Source: Deferribacteres bacterium | GTDB taxonomy: Bacteria; Nitrospirota; Thermodesulfovibrionia; UBA6902 | Reading direction: 5' to 3' | Length of the DNA stretch: 7,707 nucleotides | Assembly: GCA_030598625.1 (NCBI GenBank) | Contig: JAUVPO010000082.1 | Coordinates: forward strand, 1 to 7,707 | Part shown: in pieces, positions 1 through 6,001 of the stretch | How the letters are laid out: the number at the start of each line of letters is the position of its first letter | Numbering within the stretch: position 1 is the stretch's first letter | Translations under genes and position numbers: made by a program | The notes under the pieces: model-generated | Databases searched by the model: none | Told to the model about the DNA's origin: nothing | Seen by the model: the letters and a program-made list of their open reading frames with translations, nothing else

Positions 1-289
1 GTAAGGTAAATCTGTCCTTAATCCAGAGGTGCAAATCTTTTAAATTGTTATCATTGATCAGGACAATCCTGGGTTTATCGGCGGTAAGCTGTCTTAATTT
101 ATCCAGATTGCCGGTTTTTGATAGAAAATCGCCGTCTATCACGACTAAATCGGCGCCTTTTTTTCCCATGAAGCTTATCGCTTTTTCAAGGCTCTTTCCC
201 TTGATTAATTTGAAGCCGTTTTTTTTCAGCGATTTTTCAAAATTGCGGACAAAGGAATTGCCTTTATCTATCAGGAGGATTTCACGCAT
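1..289 (-). CDS. Receiver-like (CheY-fold) domain protein, N-terminal part, cut by window edge
   Basis: The reading frame is open from an ATG at 289-287 to the window edge, giving the first 96 residues. It begins MREILLIDKGNSF and continues through a DLVVIDGDFL strand. The pattern of a hydrophobic strand ending in Asp8, a Lys-rich helix, a second hydrophobic strand ending in Asp52, and a third strand (RIVLIND) matches the first half of a response-regulator receiver domain, with Asp52 where the phosphorylated Asp would be. The usual pair of acidic residues near the N-terminus is reduced to Asp8-Lys9, and the Thr/Ser switch strand ends in Asn79-Asp80, so it may be an atypical or pseudo-receiver. 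What follows the domain is outside the window. The ATG overlaps the secA stop by 8 bases, which implies co-transcription and translational coupling with secA. The match is by fold pattern only. Confidence 0.6.
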   Translation of the reverse strand, partial: MREILLIDKGNSFVRNFEKSLKKNGFKLIKGKSLEKAISFMGKKGADLVVIDGDFLSKTGNLDKLRQLTADKPRIVLINDNNLKDLHLWIKDRFTL

Positions 290-2966
290 TGGTCCCGCAG
301 CACTTCTTGTATTTTTTGCCGCTCCCGCAAATACATGGATCATTTCTGCCTATTTTTTTATCCTTGACAACAGTTTGCGGCTTAGAGCTTTCCCCGCCGC
401 TTCCCCTGCCATATATCATCCGGGAGGGCGTCGGGAGAAATTTGCGCTCTACGTTATCTTCTCTCGCGACCTGGATTTTCATTAATCTGGACAACACCTC
501 TGATGAGACCCTGTCGCTTAAATCTGCAAATATGTCAAACGCTTCTTTTTTATATTCAATAAGAGGGTCTCTCTGGCCATATCCCCTTAGTCCAACGCCT
601 TCTTTTAAATGGTCCATACTCAAAAGATGGTCTTTCCATTGAGTATCCAGCACCTGTAAAAGCACCATTTTTTCAAGATACCTTAATGTTTCAGCGCCGA
701 TTTCTCTTTCCTTGTTTTCATAAGCATGATTTATTTCATCCATGAGTTTACTGCGTGTATCATCCAGGTTTGCGACTTCTATTTCCGGATATATGGCGAA
801 CTGGCCGTACAGGGCGTCGCGAAGACCTTTTATGTTCCACTCTTCCGGATGACTGTCATCAGGACAGTGGATGGAAAGTATGTCGTCGAGAATATTTTCA
901 GCCATCTCAAATATTCTGTCCCTCAGGTTTTCAGAAGCGAGTATTTCCCGCCTGAAAGAGTAAATTTCCGTCCTCTGTTTATTGTTCACATCATCATATT
1001 CAAGCAGGTGTTTTCTTATATCGAAATTATGCGCCTCGACCCTTTTCTGGGAAGTCTCTATGGCCTTTGTCACCCACTTGTGTTCTATGGGCTGGGATTC
1101 TTCCATGCCCAATTTCCCCATCAGACCTGAAATCCTGTCCGAACCGAAAATCCTCATAAGGTCATCTTCCAGAGAAAGATAAAACCGTGACGAGCCCGGG
1201 TCTCCCTGGCGACCGGAACGTCCCCTGAGCTGATTGTCTATTCTTCTTGATTCATGCCTTTCAGTGCCCAGTATATGCAGCCCGCCGGCGGAAATAACCT
1301 TTTCCCTGTCTTTTCCACAGAGATCTCTCGCTTTTTCAAGGGTTTTATCATATTCCTCTTCCGTATTATCTTTCCTTCCGCCAAGCAGGTCTTTTGCAAG
1401 ACCTTCCGGATTGCCGCCAAGCACTATATCCGTGCCTCTTCCCGCCATGTTGGTTGCTATTGTTACGCCGCCGTTTCGTCCTGCCTGTGAAATAATCTCA
1501 GCCTCTTGTTCATGGTATTTTGCGTTCAGGACGGAATGAGGTATTTTTTTCTTTTTGAGTATGGAGGCGAGAAGCTCGGATTTCTCGATCGATATAGTGC
1601 CCACGAGAACAGGCTGCCCCCTTTTATGGCAGTCTTCTATTTCATCAATAACGGCATTGAACTTGGCCTTTTCAGTCTTGTAGATAATATCAGCGTTATC
1701 CTCCCTGATCATCGGTTGGTTCGTCGGAAGCACAAGCACGTCGAGATTATATATCTTTGCGAATTCCTCCGCCTCTGTATCAGCGGTGCCGGTCATACCG
1801 GACAGTTTGTTGTACATTCTGAAGTAGTTCTGGAAAGTGATGGTAGCCAGTGTCTGGTTTTCGCTTTCTATCTTGACACCCTCTTTGGCCTCTATTGCCT
1901 GATGCAGCCCGTCAGACCAGCGCCGGCCCGGCATCAGACGGCCGGTGAACTCATCAACGATAATCACACTGTTATCTTTTACGATATAATCCACATCCCT
2001 CTTAAACAGGGCATGCGCCCTGAGCCCCTGATTTACATGATGAACAAGTTCCATATTAGAAGGGTCGTACAGATTGCCTACCCCGAGCAGTCTCTCAACT
2101 TTCACATTCCCCTCTTCAGTAAGAATGGCGCTCTTGGCCTTTTCATCAATAGAATAGTCAGTGTCTTTTTCAAGCCCTGGGATTATTTTGTTTATTTTAT
2201 AATACTTGTCCGTCGATTCTTCAGACGGGCCTGATATTATCAAGGGGGTCCTTGCCTCATCAATAAGAATACTGTCTACTTCGTCAACGATCGCGTAATT
2301 CAGTTCTCCCTGCACGTAATCATTTATATGATATTTCATATTGTCTCTTAAATAGTCAAAGCCGAATTCATTGTTGGTGCCGTAAGTAACGTCGGCATCA
2401 TAGGCTTTTTTTCTTTCCACGGGCCTTAAATATTTTAATCTGCTGTCATCTGAATGATATGACGGGTCATACAAAAAGGAATCGTCATGCTGGATAATGC
2501 CGACAGAGAGACCAAGAAAATCATAAATCGGCCCCATCCACTGGGCGTCCCTTTTTGCAAGGTAATCATTAACTGTAATTATATGCGCGCCTCTGCCGTC
2601 AAGCGCGTTCAGATAGACAGATAGAGTCGCCATAAGGGTTTTCCCCTCACCTGTCTTCATCTCGGCAATCTTTCCGTTATGGAGCACAAGTCCTCCAATA
2701 AGCTGCACATCGAAATGGCGCATATTCAAAACCCTGAGGGAAGTCTCTCTTACAACGGCAAACGCCTCAGGGAGAATCTCGTCCAGGTCTCCCGTGCCTT
2801 CGCCTTCAAGCCTCCTGCGGAATTCATCTGTCTTGGCTTTAAGCCCGGCATCATCAAGTGATGAAATTGCAGATTCAAGGGCATTGACCTGTTCAATATC
2901 AGACCACAGCTTCTTGATTTCCCTCTCATTTTTTGTGCCTATTAGCTTGGTCAAGAATCCTAACAT
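282..2966 (-). CDS. secA: Preprotein translocase ATPase SecA
   Basis: SecA is the peripheral-membrane ATPase that drives unfolded preproteins through the SecYEG channel. The 894-residue product is full length for the family. Visible in order are the N-terminal segment MLGFLTKLIG, the Q-motif/LNMRHFDVQLIGG region (about 80-92), Walker A GEGKT (106-110), the conserved TYGTNNEFGFDYLRDN block (about 194-209), the DEVDSILIDEARTP motif with Asp228-Glu229 as Walker B, SGMTGTA, TNMAGRGTDI, and RGRSGRQGDPG in motor domain 2. The C-terminus ends in a zinc-binding motif Cys878-x-Cys880-x8-Cys889-Cys890, the SecB/ribosome-binding tail. Compared with E. coli SecA there are about 20 extra residues near 160-185 (SFLYDPSY to LRPVER). 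The ATG at 2966 is fixed by an in-frame stop 9 bases upstream (2976-2978); there is no Shine-Dalgarno sequence in between. The gene downstream overlaps its stop by 8 bases. Confidence 0.98.
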   Translation of the reverse strand: MLGFLTKLIGTKNEREIKKLWSDIEQVNALESAISSLDDAGLKAKTDEFRRRLEGEGTGDLDEILPEAFAVVRETSLRVLNMRHFDVQLIGGLVLHNGKIAEMKTGEGKTLMATLSVYLNALDGRGAHIITVNDYLAKRDAQWMGPIYDFLGLSVGIIQHDDSFLYDPSYHSDDSRLKYLRPVERKKAYDADVTYGTNNEFGFDYLRDNMKYHINDYVQGELNYAIVDEVDSILIDEARTPLIISGPSEESTDKYYKINKIIPGLEKDTDYSIDEKAKSAILTEEGNVKVERLLGVGNLYDPSNMELVHHVNQGLRAHALFKRDVDYIVKDNSVIIVDEFTGRLMPGRRWSDGLHQAIEAKEGVKIESENQTLATITFQNYFRMYNKLSGMTGTADTEAEEFAKIYNLDVLVLPTNQPMIREDNADIIYKTEKAKFNAVIDEIEDCHKRGQPVLVGTISIEKSELLASILKKKKIPHSVLNAKYHEQEAEIISQAGRNGGVTIATNMAGRGTDIVLGGNPEGLAKDLLGGRKDNTEEEYDKTLEKARDLCGKDREKVISAGGLHILGTERHESRRIDNQLRGRSGRQGDPGSSRFYLSLEDDLMRIFGSDRISGLMGKLGMEESQPIEHKWVTKAIETSQKRVEAHNFDIRKHLLEYDDVNNKQRTEIYSFRREILASENLRDRIFEMAENILDDILSIHCPDDSHPEEWNIKGLRDALYGQFAIYPEIEVANLDDTRSKLMDEINHAYENKEREIGAETLRYLEKMVLLQVLDTQWKDHLLSMDHLKEGVGLRGYGQRDPLIEYKKEAFDIFADLSDRVSSEVLSRLMKIQVAREDNVERKFLPTPSRMIYGRGSGGESSKPQTVVKDKKIGRNDPCICGSGKKYKKCCGTNA

Positions 2967-2974
2967 AACTTTAT

Positions 2975-3003
2975 ATTATAACAAAAAAACCAATGCCTGC
3001 GTA
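2975..3003 (-). promoter_or_regulatory. Putative secA promoter with -10 close to the start codon
   Basis: On the minus strand a perfect TATAAT lies at 2980-2975. A hexamer at the -35 distance (TACGCA, 3003-2998, spacer 17) matches the consensus at only 3 of 6 positions. Only 8 bases separate the -10 from the secA ATG, so transcription would start within a base or two of the ATG. The stretch between holds no Shine-Dalgarno-like sequence. A GGAGG at about 3006-3010 lies some 40 bases upstream of the ATG and leads only to very short reading frames. The local DNA is AT-rich, so a chance TATAAT is possible. Confidence 0.45.
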
Positions 3004-3079
3004 TTCCTCCGGGCATTTATCAAAAGAATTCCCCACAGTTCCGCTTTGAAGATTCAATGATTTTTGTTGTTCCTGCTCC

Positions 3080-3109
3080 TTGAATTATGTAATACAGGCA
3101 ATATACAAT
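3080..3109 (+). promoter_or_regulatory. Putative promoter of the tRNA-Gly gene
   Basis: A -35-like TTGAAT at 3080-3085 (4 of 6 matches) is followed after 18 bases by TACAAT at 3104-3109 (5 of 6 matches to TATAAT). Transcription would begin near 3116, giving a short 5' leader of about 15 bases before the mature tRNA end, as is usual for tRNA genes. It is called from spacing and consensus alone. Confidence 0.45.
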
Positions 3110-3130
3110 ATTTCATCGTTTTAATAAAGC

Positions 3131-3205
<75 letters not shown>

Positions 3206-3255
3206 TAACAAGCTGTCAGCTCTCAGTATTCAGCGGCCGGCTTTTTTTAAGATTT

Positions 3256-3290
3256 ATCAGCAATCAGGCTGATTGCTGATCGCTTTTTTT
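3256..3290 (+). terminator. Intrinsic terminator-like hairpin directly before cobO
   Basis: Two perfect 12-base inverted arms, ATCAGCAATCAG (3256-3267) and CTGATTGCTGAT (3269-3280), flank a single central G; three to five bases would form the loop in practice. CGC and seven Ts (3284-3290) follow. This is a textbook rho-independent terminator for the tRNA-Gly transcript. The T-run ends at the base before the cobO ATG, so it could also act on cobO expression. The preceding bases (3211-3240) hold related AGCTG/CAGCT/CAGC fragments and a GGCCGGC followed by another T7 run, so the spacer may be a degenerate repeat. Confidence 0.7.
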
Positions 3291-3818
3291 ATGGCTAAGG
3301 GACTAATACACGTATATACCGGTGAAGGCAAGGGCAAGACTACCGCAGCGTTCGGCCTTGCCAAAAGGGCAGCGGGCCACGGCAGGAATGTACTTGTGCT
3401 GCAATTTTTAAAGAGTAAAACCGGGAACTTGGGAGAGATCGTTTCCGCCAAAAAAACCGGAATAAATATTATAAAATTTAAAGACCAGACCACACCTCTC
3501 TTCAATCCGGAGGTGAAAATATCAGACCTGAAAAGATCAATAAGAAAAGCTGTGGCCCGTACAATAAAAGAGATTGGAAGCGGTTCGTATGATGTTGTGA
3601 TACTGGATGAATTCAATACTGTCCTCGGATGTGATTATGCGACGATGAAGGACGCGGAGAAGATCATAAAAGCAAAGCCTGAAAAACTTGAACTCATATT
3701 TACCGGAAGAGGAGCGCCGGGGGAATTAATAGACCTCGCGGATTATGTGACCGAGATGAAAATGATCAAGCATCCTTTTAAGAATGGAGTAAAGGCGAGG
3801 AAGGGGATAGAATTCTAG
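3291..3818 (+). CDS. cobO: Cob(I)yrinic acid a,c-diamide / cob(I)alamin adenosyltransferase (CobO/BtuR type)
   Basis: This enzyme transfers the 5'-deoxyadenosyl group of ATP to the cobalt of reduced corrinoids, making adenosylcobalamin. The 175-residue product starts MAKGLIHVYTGEGKGKTTAA, whose P-loop (Gly11 to Thr17) is the signature of the CobA/CobO/BtuR family. It continues with the AAGHGRNVLVLQFLKS segment, a Walker B-like ILDEFN (Asp106-Glu107) and the closing FTGRGAPGELIDLADYVTEM block. The C-terminus KHPFKNGVKARKGIEF is the family's substrate-side tail. Length fits the family. The ATG at 3291 is chosen because it aligns with family N-termini; the in-frame TTG at 3273 lies inside the hairpin. 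There is no ribosome binding site before 3291, only a T-run. No cobalamin riboswitch is visible upstream. A B12-type radical SAM gene lies 98 bases downstream. Confidence 0.93.
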   Translation: MAKGLIHVYTGEGKGKTTAAFGLAKRAAGHGRNVLVLQFLKSKTGNLGEIVSAKKTGINIIKFKDQTTPLFNPEVKISDLKRSIRKAVARTIKEIGSGSYDVVILDEFNTVLGCDYATMKDAEKIIKAKPEKLELIFTGRGAPGELIDLADYVTEMKMIKHPFKNGVKARKGIEF

Positions 3819-3916
3819 GAAATGTCAAATTCTTCTTTATTTTTATTTCAGAGAAGTTTATACTTTTCATGGCCGGCTGAAGTTTTTTCCAGCTGCCCGC
3901 ATAGTAGAGATAAATT

Positions 3917-5332
3917 ATGAAATATAAACACGCGCTCTGTTTAAATCCGTATTTCAAGGAGTCTTCAGCTGGAATGGGCTTCTTCCCTCCAATCGGCCTG
4001 GAATACATAGCTACGGCATTAAAAGACCATGTAGGCAATTTAACACTTATAGATTTAAGACAGGAGAGAGAATATAACAATCCTGACAGGTTAAGGAAAT
4101 TTATAAAGGAAAATATAGACCTTGTGTGTGTAAGTGTTAACTGGAGTTATTTTTTTAATGATGTGTGCAATCTGATAAATCAGTTGCCGAACGATATTAA
4201 GCTGGTTGTCGGCGGACAACAGGCAACGGACAATGTTGAAGAGCTCTTCCAAAGGTGTCCGGATTTAGATATCATAGTCAGGGGTGAAGGAGAAGAGATC
4301 ATACAGGACATAGCTCAGGATATAGACCTTAAAGATATAGACGGCGTTTCTTATAGGAATAACGGCCGGATAATCCATAATCCAAACAGGCAATTGCCGA
4401 AAGTAGACAGCCTCCGCAATCCCGACCGCAGCCTCAGGAGGACATCCTACCATATAAAATCAAAAGGCGTAAGGTTGTTTAAAACGGTATTTGATACGGT
4501 ACTCAGTGCACGAGGCTGCCCGTTTAAATGCAAGTTTTGCACTATGGACCTTAATCCATTAGGTCAAAAGCGGAATTATTCAGCGCGAAGTCCGGAATCC
4601 GTAGTAGAAGAAATAAAGGGCATAGATGCGAATATAATTTTCTTTGCGGATGACAACTTTTTTGTTAACCCGCAAAGGACAGAGAAGATATTTGATTTAC
4701 TTATAGAGCAGGGCATTAACAAGAGATACATCATCCAGGTAAGACTTGAGATATACAAGTATCCACATCTGTTGAGAAAGGCTGAAAAAGCGGGATTCAA
4801 AGTCATGTTAATAGGTATAGAATCTCCCCATGACTGGATACTGGAACAATTAGACAAGGGATTTAACTCGGAAGAGGTCCGAAAGGCCTTTAAGGTCTTA
4901 AAGGATTATCCCTTTTTTTATCACTGCTATTTTATTTACGGCAATATTGGAGAAAGCCGGGAAGAAATGCTGTATATCCCCCGGTTCAGCCAGGAAATAG
5001 GGGCTGACTCGATTTCTTTTCAAAAATTGCAGGCAAGAAAATTTTCTCCTGTTAAGGAAATAGTGAAAAAGACGCCCGGGTATCATTTTGATTCAAACAA
5101 CTTTGTATATTCCGACCGATACAGCATAAAGGACTTACGGCAAATACAGAAAATCATAAAGAAAAGTTTCTATACTCCCAGCAAACTTTGCAGTATGCTG
5201 AAAAAACTTTATGATATAAAATTCATTATGCCTGCAGACCTTCTATGGTTCTTTATACGTTTTCCCGCCCTGCTTTATAAAGTACTGGCAAGAGAGATAG
5301 AGAAAAGAACGGGAAAGAAGAAAAACGGGTAG
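3917..5332 (+). CDS. B12-binding-domain radical SAM protein, substrate unknown
   Basis: The 471-residue product has the two-part layout of cobalamin-dependent radical SAM enzymes. Residues about 1-150 form a Rossmann-like B12-binding-type domain: NPYF near the start, PPIGLEYIATAL, VVGGQQAT with Gly99-Gly100, and RGEGEE (122-127). The classical cobalamin-ligating DxHxxG motif is absent, which is common in this superfamily. The radical SAM domain begins at ARGCPFKCKFC; Cys201, Cys205 and Cys208 (CxxxCxxC) would bind the [4Fe-4S] cluster that cleaves S-adenosylmethionine. FADDNFFVN and GIESPHDWILEQLDKG are typical later barrel motifs. The C-terminal 80 residues are basic, with a hydrophobic stretch (FIMPADLLWFFIRFPALLYKV) that may touch the membrane. 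A weak hairpin (3871-3898) and a lone -10-like TATACT (3859-3864) precede it. The reaction (methylation, ring chemistry or other) cannot be assigned. Confidence 0.88.
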   Translation: MKYKHALCLNPYFKESSAGMGFFPPIGLEYIATALKDHVGNLTLIDLRQEREYNNPDRLRKFIKENIDLVCVSVNWSYFFNDVCNLINQLPNDIKLVVGGQQATDNVEELFQRCPDLDIIVRGEGEEIIQDIAQDIDLKDIDGVSYRNNGRIIHNPNRQLPKVDSLRNPDRSLRRTSYHIKSKGVRLFKTVFDTVLSARGCPFKCKFCTMDLNPLGQKRNYSARSPESVVEEIKGIDANIIFFADDNFFVNPQRTEKIFDLLIEQGINKRYIIQVRLEIYKYPHLLRKAEKAGFKVMLIGIESPHDWILEQLDKGFNSEEVRKAFKVLKDYPFFYHCYFIYGNIGESREEMLYIPRFSQEIGADSISFQKLQARKFSPVKEIVKKTPGYHFDSNNFVYSDRYSIKDLRQIQKIIKKSFYTPSKLCSMLKKLYDIKFIMPADLLWFFIRFPALLYKVLAREIEKRTGKKKNG

Positions 5333-5412
5333 AGTAGAGAACTGGCGTAATGGCGTTTGCCCTATCTCCAGTTCCCCAGAGATTCCCTCAAGATACTTCT
5401 CACTTCCCCTTC

Positions 5413-5431
5413 CCCTCTTTGCCAAAGAGGG
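5413..5431. repeat. REP-like palindrome CCCTCTTT-GCC-AAAGAGGG
   Basis: Two perfect 8-base arms flank a three-base loop, preceded by a pyrimidine tract (cttccccttcc). It lies in the 179-base gap between the radical SAM gene and the antitoxin. Short GC-capped hairpins of this form are typical of dispersed intergenic repeats in many bacterial genomes. There is no T-run on either side, so termination is less likely, though it could protect the 3' end of the radical SAM mRNA. Upstream in the same gap, GAACTGG (5339-5345) and CCAGTTC (5368-5374) form a wider inverted repeat. Confidence 0.55.
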
Positions 5432-5457
5432 ATATTTAATATATCTTAAATACCGTC

Positions 5458-5486
5458 TTGACACTAAGCGATTAATAGCTTAAACT
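5458..5486 (+). promoter_or_regulatory. Promoter of the antitoxin-toxin operon
   Basis: A perfect -35 box TTGACA at 5458-5463 is followed, after a 17-base spacer, by TAAACT at 5481-5486 (4 of 6 matches to TATAAT). Transcription would begin near 5493, a short leader before the Shine-Dalgarno sequence. The position, immediately upstream of the antitoxin start, fits a dedicated operon promoter. Confidence 0.65.
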
Positions 5487-5500
5487 ACTAATAGATTAAG
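5465..5500 (+). promoter_or_regulatory. Candidate antitoxin operator: two overlapping near-palindromes over the promoter
   Basis: TAAGCGATTAATAGCTTA (5465-5482) is an 18-base palindrome with a single mismatched pair and sits in the spacer between -35 and -10. A second, 22-base imperfect palindrome with 9 of 11 pairs matching spans 5479-5500, with arms CTTAA and TTAAG. Its centre is 16 bases from the first. Both contain TAATAG (5473-5478 and 5489-5494). Ribbon-helix-helix antitoxins usually repress their own operon through such repeated sites; that this is the operator is inference. Confidence 0.45.
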
Positions 5501-5508
5501 GAGGTGAT
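5498..5508 (+). promoter_or_regulatory. Extended Shine-Dalgarno of the antitoxin
   Basis: AAGGAGGTGAT is complementary to nearly the whole anti-Shine-Dalgarno tail of 16S rRNA. GGAGG ends 7 bases before the ATG at 5512, which fixes that start. It is much stronger than any site before the other genes in the window, including the toxin, and would favour the antitoxin being made in excess. Confidence 0.85.
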
Positions 5509-5511
5509 ATT

Positions 5512-5751
5512 ATGTCAACTGCCACTGTCCGGATACCTGAGGACAAAAGGGATATTCTGAAGATTATCGCAAGTATTGAAAGAAAGGAGATTAAACAGAT
5601 ACTGTCCGAATTAATAGATGAATATGTGGAAAGACATAAGGAGACACTTGATTTGCTTTCCAAACCTGAATGGGTAGAAACAATCAAAAAAGGGAAAGAA
5701 GAAGTAGCTAAAGGAATCAAAGGGAAATCATTAGATGCCCTGGCGGATTGA
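5512..5751 (+). CDS. Type II antitoxin, ribbon-helix-helix (CopG-like)
   Basis: The 79-residue product starts MSTATVRIPEDKRDILKIIA. The N-terminal strand TATVRIP followed by two helices (about 10-22 and 26-42, with IERKEIKQILSELIDEYVE) is the ribbon-helix-helix DNA-binding fold, which works as a dimer with paired strands in the major groove. The remaining residues (about 43-79, LLSKPEWVETIKKG to SLDALAD) are charged and probably wrap around and block the toxin. It is the first gene of a two-gene operon, and its stop lies 17 bases inside the toxin gene. Promoter, near-palindromic operator and strong ribosome binding site are all present upstream, which suggests autoregulation. Family identity is confident; the exact RHH subfamily is not. 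Confidence 0.85.
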   Translation: MSTATVRIPEDKRDILKIIASIERKEIKQILSELIDEYVERHKETLDLLSKPEWVETIKKGKEEVAKGIKGKSLDALAD

Positions 5752-6001
5752 GGTCAAACCAACAGCAGAAAAGTATTACTTAAAACTGGATAAGAAGGCC
5801 AGACAAAGAATCAAGAAGGCACTGCAGGAATTAGAAAAAGAAGAAAACCCTCTGTTTCATCACAATGTAAAGCCCCTAACAGGACAACTTCAGGGAGACT
5901 ATCGGTTGAGAGTTGGAGATTGGAGACTTTTATTCTCGGCTGATAATACCGGGAAAATCATATTTATCTACGCAATCCTGCCGAGGGGCGATGCTTATTA
6001 A
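5735..6001 (+). CDS. RelE/ParE-family toxin
   Basis: The 88-residue product starts MPWRIEVKPTAEKYYLKLD, a first strand and helix typical of the RelE/ParE fold, followed by a long charged helix (KKARQRIKKALQELEKEE). The core is KPLTGQLQGDYRLRVGDWRLLF, with Arg57, Arg59 and Arg64, and the last strand IIFIYAILPRGDAY with Arg84 and Tyr88. The GDYRLRVGDWRL block and closing LPRGDAY are characteristic. RelE members cleave mRNA in the ribosome A site, while ParE members inhibit gyrase. The basic residues and terminal Tyr favour the RelE side, but this is inference. It overlaps the antitoxin by 17 bases, with a weak AGGG at 5721-5724, so its translation probably depends on antitoxin translation. All core blocks are present, so it looks intact. 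Confidence 0.88.
   Translation: MPWRIEVKPTAEKYYLKLDKKARQRIKKALQELEKEENPLFHHNVKPLTGQLQGDYRLRVGDWRLLFSADNTGKIIFIYAILPRGDAY

Noticed and set aside
1506..2234. 242-codon plus-strand open frame inside secA
   Set aside because: It is antisense to conserved SecA motor domains, shows no family pattern and has no plausible upstream signals; it is a shadow of the secA coding bias.
3256..3280. Start of CobO at the TTG at 3273
   Set aside because: The extra residues (LIAFF) lie inside the perfect palindrome, are hydrophobic and unlike family N-termini, and the ATG at 3291 aligns with the expected MxKGLIHVYTG start.
3206..3290. Cobalamin riboswitch upstream of cobO
   Set aside because: The 85-base spacer after the tRNA is too short and lacks a B12-box-like GCCACTG; only a simple terminator-type hairpin is present.
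3257..3616. 119-codon minus-strand frame antisense to cobO
   Set aside because: It lies entirely over the conserved P-loop half of cobO and the terminator hairpin; no recognisable product.
5333..5457. CRISPR or tandem repeat array in the radical SAM-antitoxin gap
   Set aside because: Only a single hairpin and one wide inverted repeat are present; there are no regularly spaced direct repeats.
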